From: Celerinatantimonas sp046054195
GTDB taxonomy: Bacteria; Pseudomonadota; Gammaproteobacteria; Enterobacterales; Celerinatantimonadaceae
Length of the DNA stretch: 64,000 bases
Direction of reading: 5' to 3'
Assembly (NCBI RefSeq): GCF_046054195.1
Contig: NZ_JBEQCS010000001.1
Location: 124,001-188,000 of the forward strand
The notes under the pieces are model-generated. The model saw only the letters and a list, made by a program, of their open reading frames with translations. It did no database searches and had not been told where the DNA came from. Positions 1 to 7,034 of this stretch are shown here, one piece after another (position 1 is the stretch's first letter; the number at the start of each line of letters is the position of its first letter). The position numbers and the translations under genes are program-made.

Positions 1-329
1 TTGAACTCACTGGTGATATTCGTGTTATCCAGCAGTTTGCAGCGCTTTTTAGCGACGTTGAGCCCGATTTTGAAGAGAAGTTATCGACACTTATTGGCGA
101 TGCTCCCGCGCATTTATTGGTGCATCAGCTGCAAAAATTAGTTGAGATGATTCGTGTAAGCTCGGCCCAAAGTGTGGCTAAAGGTGCTGAATTAGCCATT
201 GAAGAGTGGCGCATTGGCGTTGGCAAAACCGAATTTAATGATTTCTCTTGTGATATTAGTGCCCTGAAATCTCAACTGAATCAATTTGAGGCAAGGTTAA
301 AGCAGCTGGCGGCTCGACATGGGAATTAA
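1..329 (+). CDS. ubiJ: UbiJ, ubiquinone biosynthesis accessory factor (3' part)
   Basis: The open frame runs in from the left edge, so the 5' part, including most of the SCP2 lipid-binding domain, is missing. The visible residues read GDIRVIQQF, then a helical tail with AIEEWRIG and a C-terminal coiled region ending QFEARLKQLAARHGN, as in UbiJ. UbiJ is a lipid-binding scaffold of the soluble complex that makes ubiquinone. The identification is supported by ubiB starting inside its last codons (11-bp overlap), the usual ubiE-ubiJ-ubiB order. An internal ATG-like start at 117 is not the real start. Confidence 0.85.
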   Translation, partial: ELTGDIRVIQQFAALFSDVEPDFEEKLSTLIGDAPAHLLVHQLQKLVEMIRVSSAQSVAKGAELAIEEWRIGVGKTEFNDFSCDISALKSQLNQFEARLKQLAARHGN

Positions 330-1944
330 GGCTGCACTTCGTTTTTGGGTTATCGTCCATACTCTATGCCGTTTTGGGATTGATGAAGCCATTCCTCGGA
401 AGTTTTGGCCGTGGCCAATGCGCTTGGCGCGAAGGTTATTATTTTTCTGGCCGAATCGATATAAAAAAATGCCAATCGGCGAGCGCTTACGCTTAGCGTT
501 AGAAACGTTAGGTCCGGTGTTCGTAAAATTGGGTCAGATGCTTTCAACCCGCCGAGATCTACTCTCAAAAGAGGTCGCGGAATCTTTAGCACTTTTGCAA
601 GATCAGGTGAAGCCCTTTGCTGGCGAAGAAGCGATTAAACGCATTGAAAAGGCGCTGGGAAAACCCCTTAATGAGGTGTTCAGCGAGTTTGATATCGAAC
701 CGCTAGCTTCGGCTTCGATTGCGCAGGTTCACTGTGCAACGCTTGCTGAGAATGGCGAAGCGGTGGTGGTTAAGGTCATTCGCCCGGGAATTGAAGATGT
801 TATCGATTCTGACATCAGCCTGATGCGCCGTTTTGCCCGGTTGCTGCGCGTAATTCCAGATGCCAAAAGGTTGCGTCCGGTTGAAGTGATTGAAGAGTAT
901 CAGCGCACCCTTATCAATGAATTAGATCTTATTCGAGAAGCGGCCAATGGCATTCAGCTGCGACGTAATTTTGAAGGCTCAAAAGAGCTTTATATCCCTG
1001 AGGTGTACAGCGAACTTTGCCATAAAAATGTGCTGGTGATGGAGCGAATTTACGGTATTCCCGTTTCTGATGTCGATCAGCTCATTGCCCAAGGTACGGA
1101 TTTGAAATTGCTTGCTGAGCGTGGTGTGGAAGTGTTTTTCACCCAAGTGTTTCGTGACAGTTTCTTTCATGCCGATATGCATCCGGGCAATGTGTTTGTT
1201 TCCTACGAGCACCCTGAAGATCCAATGTATATTGGTATTGATTGCGGCATTGTGGGAACGCTTAATCGTGATGACAAACGCTATTTAGCGGAAAACTTTC
1301 TGGCATTTTTTAATCGTGATTATCGAATGGTTGCGCAATTGCATGTTGATTCTGGTTGGGTGCCAGCCGATACCAATGTGAGCGAGTTTGAAGCGGCCAT
1401 TCGTACAGTCTGTGAACCGATTTTTGAGAAACCGTTGGCAGAAATTTCATTTGGCCATGTGCTGGTGAATTTGTTTAATACCGCGCGGCGTTTTGATATG
1501 CAGGTCCAGCCACAGCTTGTATTGCTGCAGAAAACGCTGTTATATATTGAAGGGCTTGGGCGTCAGTTATATCCACAACTGGATTTGTGGAAAACTGCCA
1601 AACCATTTTTAGAAAAATGGATCCGTCATCAAGTAGGCCCTGGTGCGCTGTTTGATGCGATTAAAGCAAAATCTCCCCATTGGATGGAAAAATTTCCGGA
1701 AATTCCTGAGCTCGTATACGAAAATCTGCAATTGGCGCGTCGTCATCAGCAGAATTTTGGTGAGCTTTCTAAACTTTACTTAAATCGACAAAAGGCCAAG
1801 CAGGCGAGCTTATTCTATGGGTTAGGTGCTGGTGCATGCCTCATTAGTGCTGCTATTTTATATAGTGTAGATATACGAATTTGCGCCGTATTACTCGGTT
1901 TAACCGTCGTTTTAGGAGCTTTTGGTTTTAGAAAGCTTCGTTAA
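319..1944 (+). CDS. ubiB: UbiB, ABC1/ADCK-type atypical kinase for ubiquinone biosynthesis
   Basis: 541 residues, close to the usual ~545. The protein shows the family's KxGQ motif (KLGQ, residues 70-73, followed by STRRDLL), an invariant-lysine region (VVVKVIRPG), and the catalytic-loop signature FFHADMHPGN followed by GIDCGIVG. Two hydrophobic segments close the C-terminus (about 500-541), which anchor UbiB to the inner membrane. UbiB proteins are ATPases/kinases needed for coenzyme Q synthesis; the exact step is not settled. The gene overlaps ubiJ by 11 bp, suggesting translational coupling, and is followed 30 bp later by tatA. Confidence 0.96.
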   Translation: MGIKAALRFWVIVHTLCRFGIDEAIPRKFWPWPMRLARRLLFFWPNRYKKMPIGERLRLALETLGPVFVKLGQMLSTRRDLLSKEVAESLALLQDQVKPFAGEEAIKRIEKALGKPLNEVFSEFDIEPLASASIAQVHCATLAENGEAVVVKVIRPGIEDVIDSDISLMRRFARLLRVIPDAKRLRPVEVIEEYQRTLINELDLIREAANGIQLRRNFEGSKELYIPEVYSELCHKNVLVMERIYGIPVSDVDQLIAQGTDLKLLAERGVEVFFTQVFRDSFFHADMHPGNVFVSYEHPEDPMYIGIDCGIVGTLNRDDKRYLAENFLAFFNRDYRMVAQLHVDSGWVPADTNVSEFEAAIRTVCEPIFEKPLAEISFGHVLVNLFNTARRFDMQVQPQLVLLQKTLLYIEGLGRQLYPQLDLWKTAKPFLEKWIRHQVGPGALFDAIKAKSPHWMEKFPEIPELVYENLQLARRHQQNFGELSKLYLNRQKAKQASLFYGLGAGACLISAAILYSVDIRICAVLLGLTVVLGAFGFRKLR

Positions 1945-1974
1945 CTATAATCAACGCGAAAGTAGGAGCAAGCT

Positions 1975-2187
1975 ATGGGTGGCATCAGTATCTGGCAATT
2001 ATTAATTATTGCGGTCATTGTGGCGTTGTTATTCGGTACTAAGCGCTTGCGTGGTATGGGCGGCGATATCGGCCATGCGGTTAAAGGCTTTAAAGACGCG
2101 ATGAATAGTCAAGATAAGGAATCTGATTCTAAGCAGACGCGTCAGAACACGGATGATAAAGACGACACCAATAAACCGAACCAGTAA
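1975..2187 (+). CDS. tatA: TatA, twin-arginine translocase pore-forming subunit
   Basis: 70 residues. A single N-terminal membrane helix (WQLLIIAVIVALLFGTK) leads into the hinge and amphipathic helix (LRGMGGDIGHAVKGFKDAM) that define TatA/E, followed by a polar, charged tail rich in D, K and N. TatA oligomers form the passage for folded Tat substrates in the inner membrane. An AGGAG ribosome site lies just before the ATG. It is the first gene of tatABC and lies 6 bp before tatB. Confidence 0.96.
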   Translation: MGGISIWQLLIIAVIVALLFGTKRLRGMGGDIGHAVKGFKDAMNSQDKESDSKQTRQNTDDKDDTNKPNQ

Positions 2188-2193
2188 ACAATT

Positions 2194-2559
2194 ATGTTTG
2201 ATATTGGGTTTTGGGAGCTGGTGTTATGCGCGGTGATTGGTCTGGTTGTCTTAGGCCCCGAGCGTTTGCCTAAGGCGATTAGGGCCGTTATGCGCTGGGT
2301 TTATATGTTGCGTTCGATGGCTAATCAGGTCAAAGATGACTTGGAAAAAGAAATTCAGTTGAAGGAGCTTCGCGAAGAGGTCGAAAAGGCGCGACAAGCA
2401 GGTTACCACATCGGTGGGCAGTTAAAAGATAGCCTCGCTCATCGAGATATCTCCCGCCAAGATAGCGATGAAGATGTTGTGAGCGCCGATATAACACCAA
2501 AGCAGGAAGAAGACGTCAAAGATTCAACGCATAAGGGCAATGATGAGCCAAAATCCTGA
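2194..2559 (+). CDS. tatB: TatB, Sec-independent translocase receptor subunit
   Basis: 121 residues, somewhat shorter than E. coli TatB (171). The N-terminus MFDIGFWELVLCAVIGLVVLGPERLP has the TatB signature GPERLP after the membrane helix, then a long amphipathic helix (LEKEIQLKELREEVEKARQ) and an acidic disordered tail. TatB works with TatC in binding twin-arginine signal peptides. Its end overlaps the start of tatC by 20 bp. Confidence 0.95.
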   Translation: MFDIGFWELVLCAVIGLVVLGPERLPKAIRAVMRWVYMLRSMANQVKDDLEKEIQLKELREEVEKARQAGYHIGGQLKDSLAHRDISRQDSDEDVVSADITPKQEEDVKDSTHKGNDEPKS

Positions 2560-3310
2560 ATCAGAATCTGAGTCTGTCCCCCTTATTAGCCATCTGTTAG
2601 AACTGCGCCGGCGTTTATTACGATGCATTCTGGCGGTTTTAATCATCTTCGCTGCATTGGTGTACTTTAGTGACACTATCTATAGCTGGGTTGCTAGGCC
2701 ATTATTGGCCGTTTTACCTAATCACTCATCAATGATTGCAACTGAGGTTGCTGCGCCATTTTTAACACCTATCAAGCTGACGATTGTCTGCTCGGTATTT
2801 ATTGCCATTCCTTTTATTCTGGCGCAGGTTTGGTTGTTCATTGCCCCAGGTTTGTATCGCAGCGAAAAGCGGATGGTTTTACCACTCGTTGTGGCCAGTA
2901 CCGTCTTGTTTTATGCGGGGATGGCATTTGCTTATTTTGTGGTATTTCCTTTAGCTTTTAAGTTTTTTACGGCAGTTGCTCCGGCCGGGGTAACCATAGC
3001 AACCGATATATCGAGTTATCTAAACTTTGTGTTGAAGCTGTTTTTTGCGTTTGGCGCGGCGTTTGAAATCCCTATTGCCACGGTTTTATTGTGCTGGTCG
3101 GGGATAACATCAGTGCAGTCGTTGTCAGCCAAACGGCCATATGTCATTGTAGCTGTCTTTGTTGTCGGAATGTTGTTGACGCCTCCTGATGTGATTTCTC
3201 AGACGCTGTTAGCATTGCCGATGTGGTTTTTATTTGAATTAGGTTTGTTTTTCGCGCGTTTTTACACCCGCAAAAATGAGACGGAAAATACAGAGTCGTT
3301 AGATGATTGA
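2540..3310 (+). CDS. tatC: TatC, twin-arginine signal-peptide receptor
   Basis: 256 residues with six predicted membrane helices. The conserved N-terminal SHLLELRRRLLRC region, the FAYFVVFPLAFKFF segment, and the PPDVISQ motif near residue 213 match TatC. TatC recognises the RR motif of exported folded proteins. Two adjacent ATG codons (2540 and 2543) both fit; the upstream one is given. It overlaps both tatB and tatD, consistent with one transcript. Confidence 0.95.
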   Translation: MMSQNPESESESVPLISHLLELRRRLLRCILAVLIIFAALVYFSDTIYSWVARPLLAVLPNHSSMIATEVAAPFLTPIKLTIVCSVFIAIPFILAQVWLFIAPGLYRSEKRMVLPLVVASTVLFYAGMAFAYFVVFPLAFKFFTAVAPAGVTIATDISSYLNFVLKLFFAFGAAFEIPIATVLLCWSGITSVQSLSAKRPYVIVAVFVVGMLLTPPDVISQTLLALPMWFLFELGLFFARFYTRKNETENTESLDD

Positions 3311-4079
3311 TATTGCTTTAAATCTTTCCAGTGGTCAGTTTGATAAAGACCGTGACGAGGTCATTCATAGAGCAAGAGATGTTGGTGTAGAACAGTTTTT
3401 ATTGCTTGCCAGTGAAGTTGAAGAGGCTCGTCAATTGGTGAGTATGACTGAGCGCTACCCGGGATGTTTTAGCACTGCTGGTTGTCATCCTCATCAAGCA
3501 CAGTTATTTAACAATGATAGTCCCAATGTTATCAATGAGTTAGCAAAATTAGATAAAGTCGTTGCTGTCGGGGAATGCGGTTTGGATTATAATCGTGACT
3601 ATTCACCTCGGGATGTTCAGCGTCAGGTGTTTATCTCGCAGCTTGATTTAGCCGCCTCTGTTAATAAGCCCGTACTTTTGCATGAGCGCGATGCCCATGA
3701 TGAGTTTATGGCTATCCTTGAGCCTCGACTTGCTTCGCTTCGCTCTTGTGTACTGCATTGTTTTACCGGTTCGAAACAAGCGCTAGAGCGCTATTTAGCA
3801 GCAGGGTTATATATTGGCATAACCGGTTGGATTTGTGATGAAAGACGCGGCAAGGATTTACGAGAGCTCGTCAAGTTAATCCCTGCCGAGCGGTTGTTTT
3901 TAGAAACAGACGCGCCTTATCTCTTACCTAGAGATATGCCTAATAAGCCTAAGAGTCGGCGTAATGAACCCTGTTATTTACCTCATATTTATGAGGTTGT
4001 CGCCAAGCTTCGCCAGGTTTCGGTCAGCGAGCTGACCGCTCAGATTCGGGATAATTTTCAGCGCGTATTTCTATCCTGA
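3303..4079 (+). CDS. tatD: TatD, metal-dependent 3'-5' DNase
   Basis: 258 residues, TIM-barrel amidohydrolase-like TatD family. Metal-ligand signatures are GECGLDYNRD (near residue 92), LLHERDAH, VLHCFTGS and ETDAPYLLPRD. As in E. coli TatD, the usual HxH near the N-terminus is replaced (IDIALNLSS). The family cuts single-stranded DNA from the 3' end and has been linked to repair and quality control; it is not needed for Tat export. Its start overlaps the last 8 bp of tatC. Confidence 0.93.
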   Translation: MIDIALNLSSGQFDKDRDEVIHRARDVGVEQFLLLASEVEEARQLVSMTERYPGCFSTAGCHPHQAQLFNNDSPNVINELAKLDKVVAVGECGLDYNRDYSPRDVQRQVFISQLDLAASVNKPVLLHERDAHDEFMAILEPRLASLRSCVLHCFTGSKQALERYLAAGLYIGITGWICDERRGKDLRELVKLIPAERLFLETDAPYLLPRDMPNKPKSRRNEPCYLPHIYEVVAKLRQVSVSELTAQIRDNFQRVFLS

Positions 4080-4121
4080 GAAATTTTATTAATGCTCAAC
4101 AATTCAAATGGGAGTTCTCTT

Positions 4122-5126
4122 GTGAATGAGTTAAGTCAGTTTCCTTTGCGACGGATGCGTCGTCTTCGTGCCCATGATTTTTCACGCCGTTTAGTGGCTG
4201 AAAATCAATTAACTGTTGATGATCTTATCTATCCGATGTTTGTATTAGAGGGGAGTGGACGAGTTGAAGAAGTCTCTTCCATGCCGGGTGTTTTTCGTTA
4301 CAGTATCGACGAGTTGGTAAAGGAAGTTAAAGAGTGTGAAGCGCTTGGCATCCCATTGATTGACTTGTTTCCCTATGTTGAAGCTGATAAAAAATCTTTA
4401 CACGCTGAAGAAGCCTATAACCCTGATGGATTGATTCAACGCGCCATTCGAGCAATTAAAGCTGAATGTAAAACTATCGGCGTGATGACCGATGTCGCAC
4501 TAGACCCTTTTACAACACATGGGCAAGATGGGATTATCGATGATAATGGTTATGTTTTAAATGACATTACGATTGAAGTGTTGGTCCGTCAGGCGCTATC
4601 TCATTTAGAGGCCGGTGCAGATATTATTTCTCCAAGTGACATGATGGATGGCCGTATTCTGGCGATGCGTGAAGCCTTTGAAAAAGCAGGTTTCGTGAAT
4701 GCGCAGATTATGGCGTATTCTGCTAAATATGCATCGTGCTTCTATGGACCTTTTCGCGATGCAATTGGCTCGAGCTCTAACATTAAAGGCGGTAATAAAA
4801 AGACCTATCAGATGGACCCTGCAAACGGTGCCGAAGCTTTGCATGAAGTGGGCTTGGACCTTCAAGAAGGTGCTGATATGGTGATGATTAAACCCGGAAT
4901 GCCATATCTTGATTTGATTCGCCAAACCAAAGATACCTTCCATGTCCCAACTTTTGCCTATCAAGTTAGCGGTGAATATGCCATGCAGATGGCCGCTATT
5001 CAAAACGGTTGGCTCGAAGAAAAAGCCACTATTATGGAATCTTTGCTTTGCTTTAAACGGGCTGGTGCTGATGGTATTTTAACTTATTTTTCTAAACGCG
5101 TAGCCAAGTGGCTTGCTGAAGAATAG
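4122..5126 (+). CDS. hemB: HemB, porphobilinogen synthase (delta-aminolevulinate dehydratase), Mg-type
   Basis: Joins two 5-aminolevulinate molecules to porphobilinogen in heme synthesis. The two active-site lysines lie in YSAKYASCFYG and MVMIKPGMPYLD. The metal-site segment reads DVALDPFTTHGQDG, so it lacks the zinc-binding cysteines of E. coli HemB (DTCFCEYTSHG) and matches the magnesium-using enzyme of Pseudomonas. The frame opens with an ATG at 4092, but the GTG at 4122 has a GGAG seven bases upstream and gives 334 residues, the family's usual length; I prefer 4122. A terminator follows. Confidence 0.93.
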   Translation: MNELSQFPLRRMRRLRAHDFSRRLVAENQLTVDDLIYPMFVLEGSGRVEEVSSMPGVFRYSIDELVKEVKECEALGIPLIDLFPYVEADKKSLHAEEAYNPDGLIQRAIRAIKAECKTIGVMTDVALDPFTTHGQDGIIDDNGYVLNDITIEVLVRQALSHLEAGADIISPSDMMDGRILAMREAFEKAGFVNAQIMAYSAKYASCFYGPFRDAIGSSSNIKGGNKKTYQMDPANGAEALHEVGLDLQEGADMVMIKPGMPYLDLIRQTKDTFHVPTFAYQVSGEYAMQMAAIQNGWLEEKATIMESLLCFKRAGADGILTYFSKRVAKWLAEE

Positions 5127-5156
5127 GGTTTGCTTGTAGCTTAAGTCTTTTTGAAT

Positions 5157-5193
5157 AATAGCCTGTTATGATTAAATAACGGGCTATTTTTTT
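5157..5193 (+). terminator. Rho-independent terminator after hemB
   Basis: A 13-bp stem (AATAGCCTGTTAT paired with ATAACGGGCTATT, one G-U type pair) with a six-base loop is followed by a run of Ts. It closes the ubiJ-ubiB-tat-hemB transcript. Confidence 0.88.
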
Positions 5194-5399
5194 GTCTAAA
5201 TTGTGTAGTTTATAGCTTGTCATTTCATCTAGTCTAGTTGCTAAGAGATGCTCTCTTAGCGCGCACTTGTTTTATTTTCCTTATGTTATATTTAACTGTT
5301 TTATTTAGGGTTTTTAATAAACTGGTGCTTAGCAATAGATCTGTTATTATCGAGTATATTGTTCTATTTATAGCCATTGAACCGATAAAGAAGGCAATT

Positions 5400-5855
5400 A
5401 TGAAAAATATCCATTTTGGATTATTCCTGTTGGGTGCTGTTTTATTAGCGGGGTGTAGTAGCCATCCATCGATGTATTCTTCTGGCAGTAAAATCCAAAT
5501 TGATCGTCCTATCTATTTGCGCGGTGTTTTTACGTGGTGGGATGCTGACCCGCAGTATCAATTGCAACAAGTTTCGGGGCAGAAGGGGTTGTGGATGACT
5601 GAAGCTGAACTCATCGCCGATGGTCGTCCATACGAATGGAAGATTGGTGATAAAGATTGGCATTGTGGAACTGATTTTGGATATAAGTCGGATAGCTCAT
5701 TGTTAAAAGAAGGACAGAAGCGGGTTGTTGATGCTTGTGCTGAATTTAATAGTATTAAGTTTATCCCGAAAACAGATGGAACCTATCAATTCTTTTTGGA
5801 TTTAAGAGGGCAGGATCCAGTGGTCTATGTTCGTAAAAAAGATCAGCAATCTTGA
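5400..5855 (+). CDS. Small lipoprotein with an E-set/CBM48-like domain, function unknown
   Basis: 151 residues if the ATG at 5400 is used; it follows AAAGAAGG and gives a lipoprotein signal (LLAG-C, Cys19). The open frame extends to 5238 but that part looks non-coding. The mature part has YLRGVFTWWDADPQYQL, EWKIGDKDWHCGTDFGY and DGTYQFFLDLRG. This pattern of an aromatic WW pair, W-x-C and a closing strand resembles the early-set glycogen/starch-binding (CBM48-like) fold. That assignment is an inference from pattern only. It would sit in the inner or outer membrane facing the periplasm. It is flanked by the hemB terminator and by two parS sites. Confidence 0.75.
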   Translation: MKNIHFGLFLLGAVLLAGCSSHPSMYSSGSKIQIDRPIYLRGVFTWWDADPQYQLQQVSGQKGLWMTEAELIADGRPYEWKIGDKDWHCGTDFGYKSDSSLLKEGQKRVVDACAEFNSIKFIPKTDGTYQFFLDLRGQDPVVYVRKKDQQS

Positions 5856-5933
5856 TCTTATCTTAGTTGATCTTTTGTGTTGGATCAGTCTTCACCGGAT
5901 CACTATTACTATTATTGATTATTTTAATTTTAG

Positions 5934-5949
5934 TGTTTCACGTGAAACA
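5934..5949. promoter_or_regulatory. parS site 1 (ParB-binding palindrome)
   Basis: TGTTTCACGTGAAACA, a perfect 16-bp palindrome identical to the consensus bacterial parS centromere sequence. It lies between the lipoprotein gene and ibpA. ParB binds such sites and loads condensin; they cluster near the replication origin. Confidence 0.9.
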
Positions 5950-5994
5950 ATTTCCCACGGAATCGCTGTTAACATCTAGCTGATAAATTCATTA

Positions 5995-6010
5995 TGTTTC
6001 ACGTGAAACG
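5995..6010. promoter_or_regulatory. parS site 2
   Basis: TGTTTCACGTGAAACG, 15 of 16 bases identical to the parS palindrome, 61 bp after site 1 in the same intergenic gap. Confidence 0.88.
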
Positions 6011-6060
6011 ATCAGTCAGAAAGTGCTCTTTTAATGTGAAAGTTCTCTTTTAATATACAG

Positions 6061-6090
6061 AATAAAAAGCCCGGCTTTATGCCGGGCTTT
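6061..6090 (-). terminator. Terminator after ibpA
   Basis: A perfect 10-bp GC-rich stem (AAAGCCCGGC / GCCGGGCTTT) with a five-base loop. Reading on the minus strand it is followed by TTTTATT, so it terminates ibpA; it may also stop leftover transcription from the lipoprotein gene. Confidence 0.9.
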
Positions 6091-6116
6091 CTGTAACTGT
6101 GTGATTGATGCGGTTA

Positions 6117-6590
6117 TTAACCTTCAATCAATTCTGGGTTACGACCTGAATGAATCGCGATTTTTTTAGGTTTCAATTCTTCAGGTACTTCGCGTACCAA
6201 GTCAATATGTAACAAGCCATTTTCTAAACTAGCTGATTGTACTTTAACATGGTCAGCTAATTGGTAACGGCGTTCAAAGCCTCGTTCGGCAATCCCTTGA
6301 TACAGGAATTTGCGACTATCCGCTTTTTCACCTTCTGAGGTTTCTTCTGGTGTTTTGCTACCAGTGACAATTAATGTATTTTCATGGCTAGTAATATCCA
6401 GTTCTTCTTCTTTGAAACCAGCGACTGCCAGAGTGATACGATATTTATCATCACCGATTAATTCGATGTTGTATGGTGGATAACCGTTGCCATTTTGTGC
6501 TGATGCACTAGCTGCCGCTTCGACTAGATCTGCTAAGCGATCGAAACCAATGGCGCTACGATAAAGTGGTGTGAAATCAAATGTACGCAT
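6117..6590 (-). CDS. ibpA: IbpA/B-type small heat-shock protein (Hsp20)
   Basis: 157 residues. The N-terminus MRTFDFTPLYRSAIGFDRL and the stretch YPPYNIELIGDDKYRITLAVAGFKEEEL are typical of IbpA, followed by the alpha-crystallin core (LYQGIAERGFERRYQLAD, NGLLHIDL) and a C-terminal KKIAI (IxI-like) anchor. It binds unfolding proteins and hands them to DnaK/ClpB. It is about 20 residues longer than E. coli IbpA, mainly in the loop SEEGEKAD region (TPEETSEGEKADSRK). Regulation is visible: a sigma-32 promoter and a ROSE-type leader upstream. The gyrB-ibpA neighbourhood also occurs in Vibrio. Confidence 0.95.
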   Translation of the reverse strand: MRTFDFTPLYRSAIGFDRLADLVEAAASASAQNGNGYPPYNIELIGDDKYRITLAVAGFKEEELDITSHENTLIVTGSKTPEETSEGEKADSRKFLYQGIAERGFERRYQLADHVKVQSASLENGLLHIDLVREVPEELKPKKIAIHSGRNPELIEG

Positions 6591-6594
6591 AATA

Positions 6595-6620
6595 TTAATC
6601 CTCTTATGTTGAGCAATTAA
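6595..6620 (-). promoter_or_regulatory. ROSE-like RNA thermometer hairpin covering the ibpA ribosome site
   Basis: In the ibpA leader, TTAATTGCTC can pair with GAGGATTAA, hiding the AGGA ribosome site. The TTGCT-versus-AGGA pairing with a bulged G is the hallmark of ROSE elements in small heat-shock mRNAs. Two further hairpins lie 5' of it (GTTGTGA...TCACAAC and TGACTG-ATTG...CAATCAGTCA, between 6621 and 6690), giving the usual multi-stem layout. Confidence 0.75.
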
Positions 6621-6690
6621 TGAAGGTGACTGATTGAATCAATCCAGTCAGAACCATTTTTGTTGTGACCCTCTCGGCATCACAACTATA

Positions 6691-6718
6691 AAATGGGTGT
6701 GAGTCGAGATTTTTCAAG
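6691..6718 (-). promoter_or_regulatory. Sigma-32 (heat-shock) promoter of ibpA
   Basis: On the minus strand CTTGAAA is followed 14 bases later by CCCATTT, matching the sigma-32 consensus (CTTGAAA, 11-15 bases, CCCATnT). It sits about 100 bp upstream of the ibpA start, leaving room for the structured leader. Confidence 0.88.
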
Positions 6719-6980
6719 ATAAATTTTTCAAATTTTTTCTTAATTTTTAAATAACCAATTGAATTATTGTAGATTAAATTCTCTTTTTAATTGTCCTTCA
6801 CAATGCACAATGATGTGCTAGTCAATATTTGGTAGCTTGCTCTGAGATATCGGCAGAATTGGTAGCAAAGAAAAAAGAAAATTTATAACGTAATTGAGAT
6901 TCTTGAGAATCGAATCGCTGGGCTTAGAGATACAAAAAAGATGGGATATAGGTATTATATCTGGGGGTAGGGAGAATAAA
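6719..6980. other. Intergenic, no gene seen
   Basis: AT-rich stretch between the ibpA promoter and the gyrB terminator. The short open frame on the minus strand here has no ribosome site or recognisable product. I see no other structure in it. Confidence 0.6.
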
Positions 6981-7003
6981 AAACCGGGAAATAATCCCGG
7001 TTT
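6978..7003 (-). terminator. Terminator after gyrB
   Basis: A perfect 9-bp stem (AAACCGGGA / TCCCGGTTT) with a five-base loop, followed on the minus strand by TTTTTATT. It ends the dnaA-dnaN-recF-gyrB transcript 32 bp after the gyrB stop. Confidence 0.9.
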
Positions 7004-7034
7004 TGTGTGCATCAATGCTAATTAATTAGCAGAA

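Noticed and set aside
5238..5399. N-terminal extension of the 5400 lipoprotein
   Set aside because: The extension removes the signal peptide from the N-terminus and lacks a ribosome site; the ATG at 5400 is far better.
6818..7015. 65-residue minus-strand frame after gyrB
   Set aside because: It contains the gyrB terminator, has no ribosome site and no recognisable sequence.
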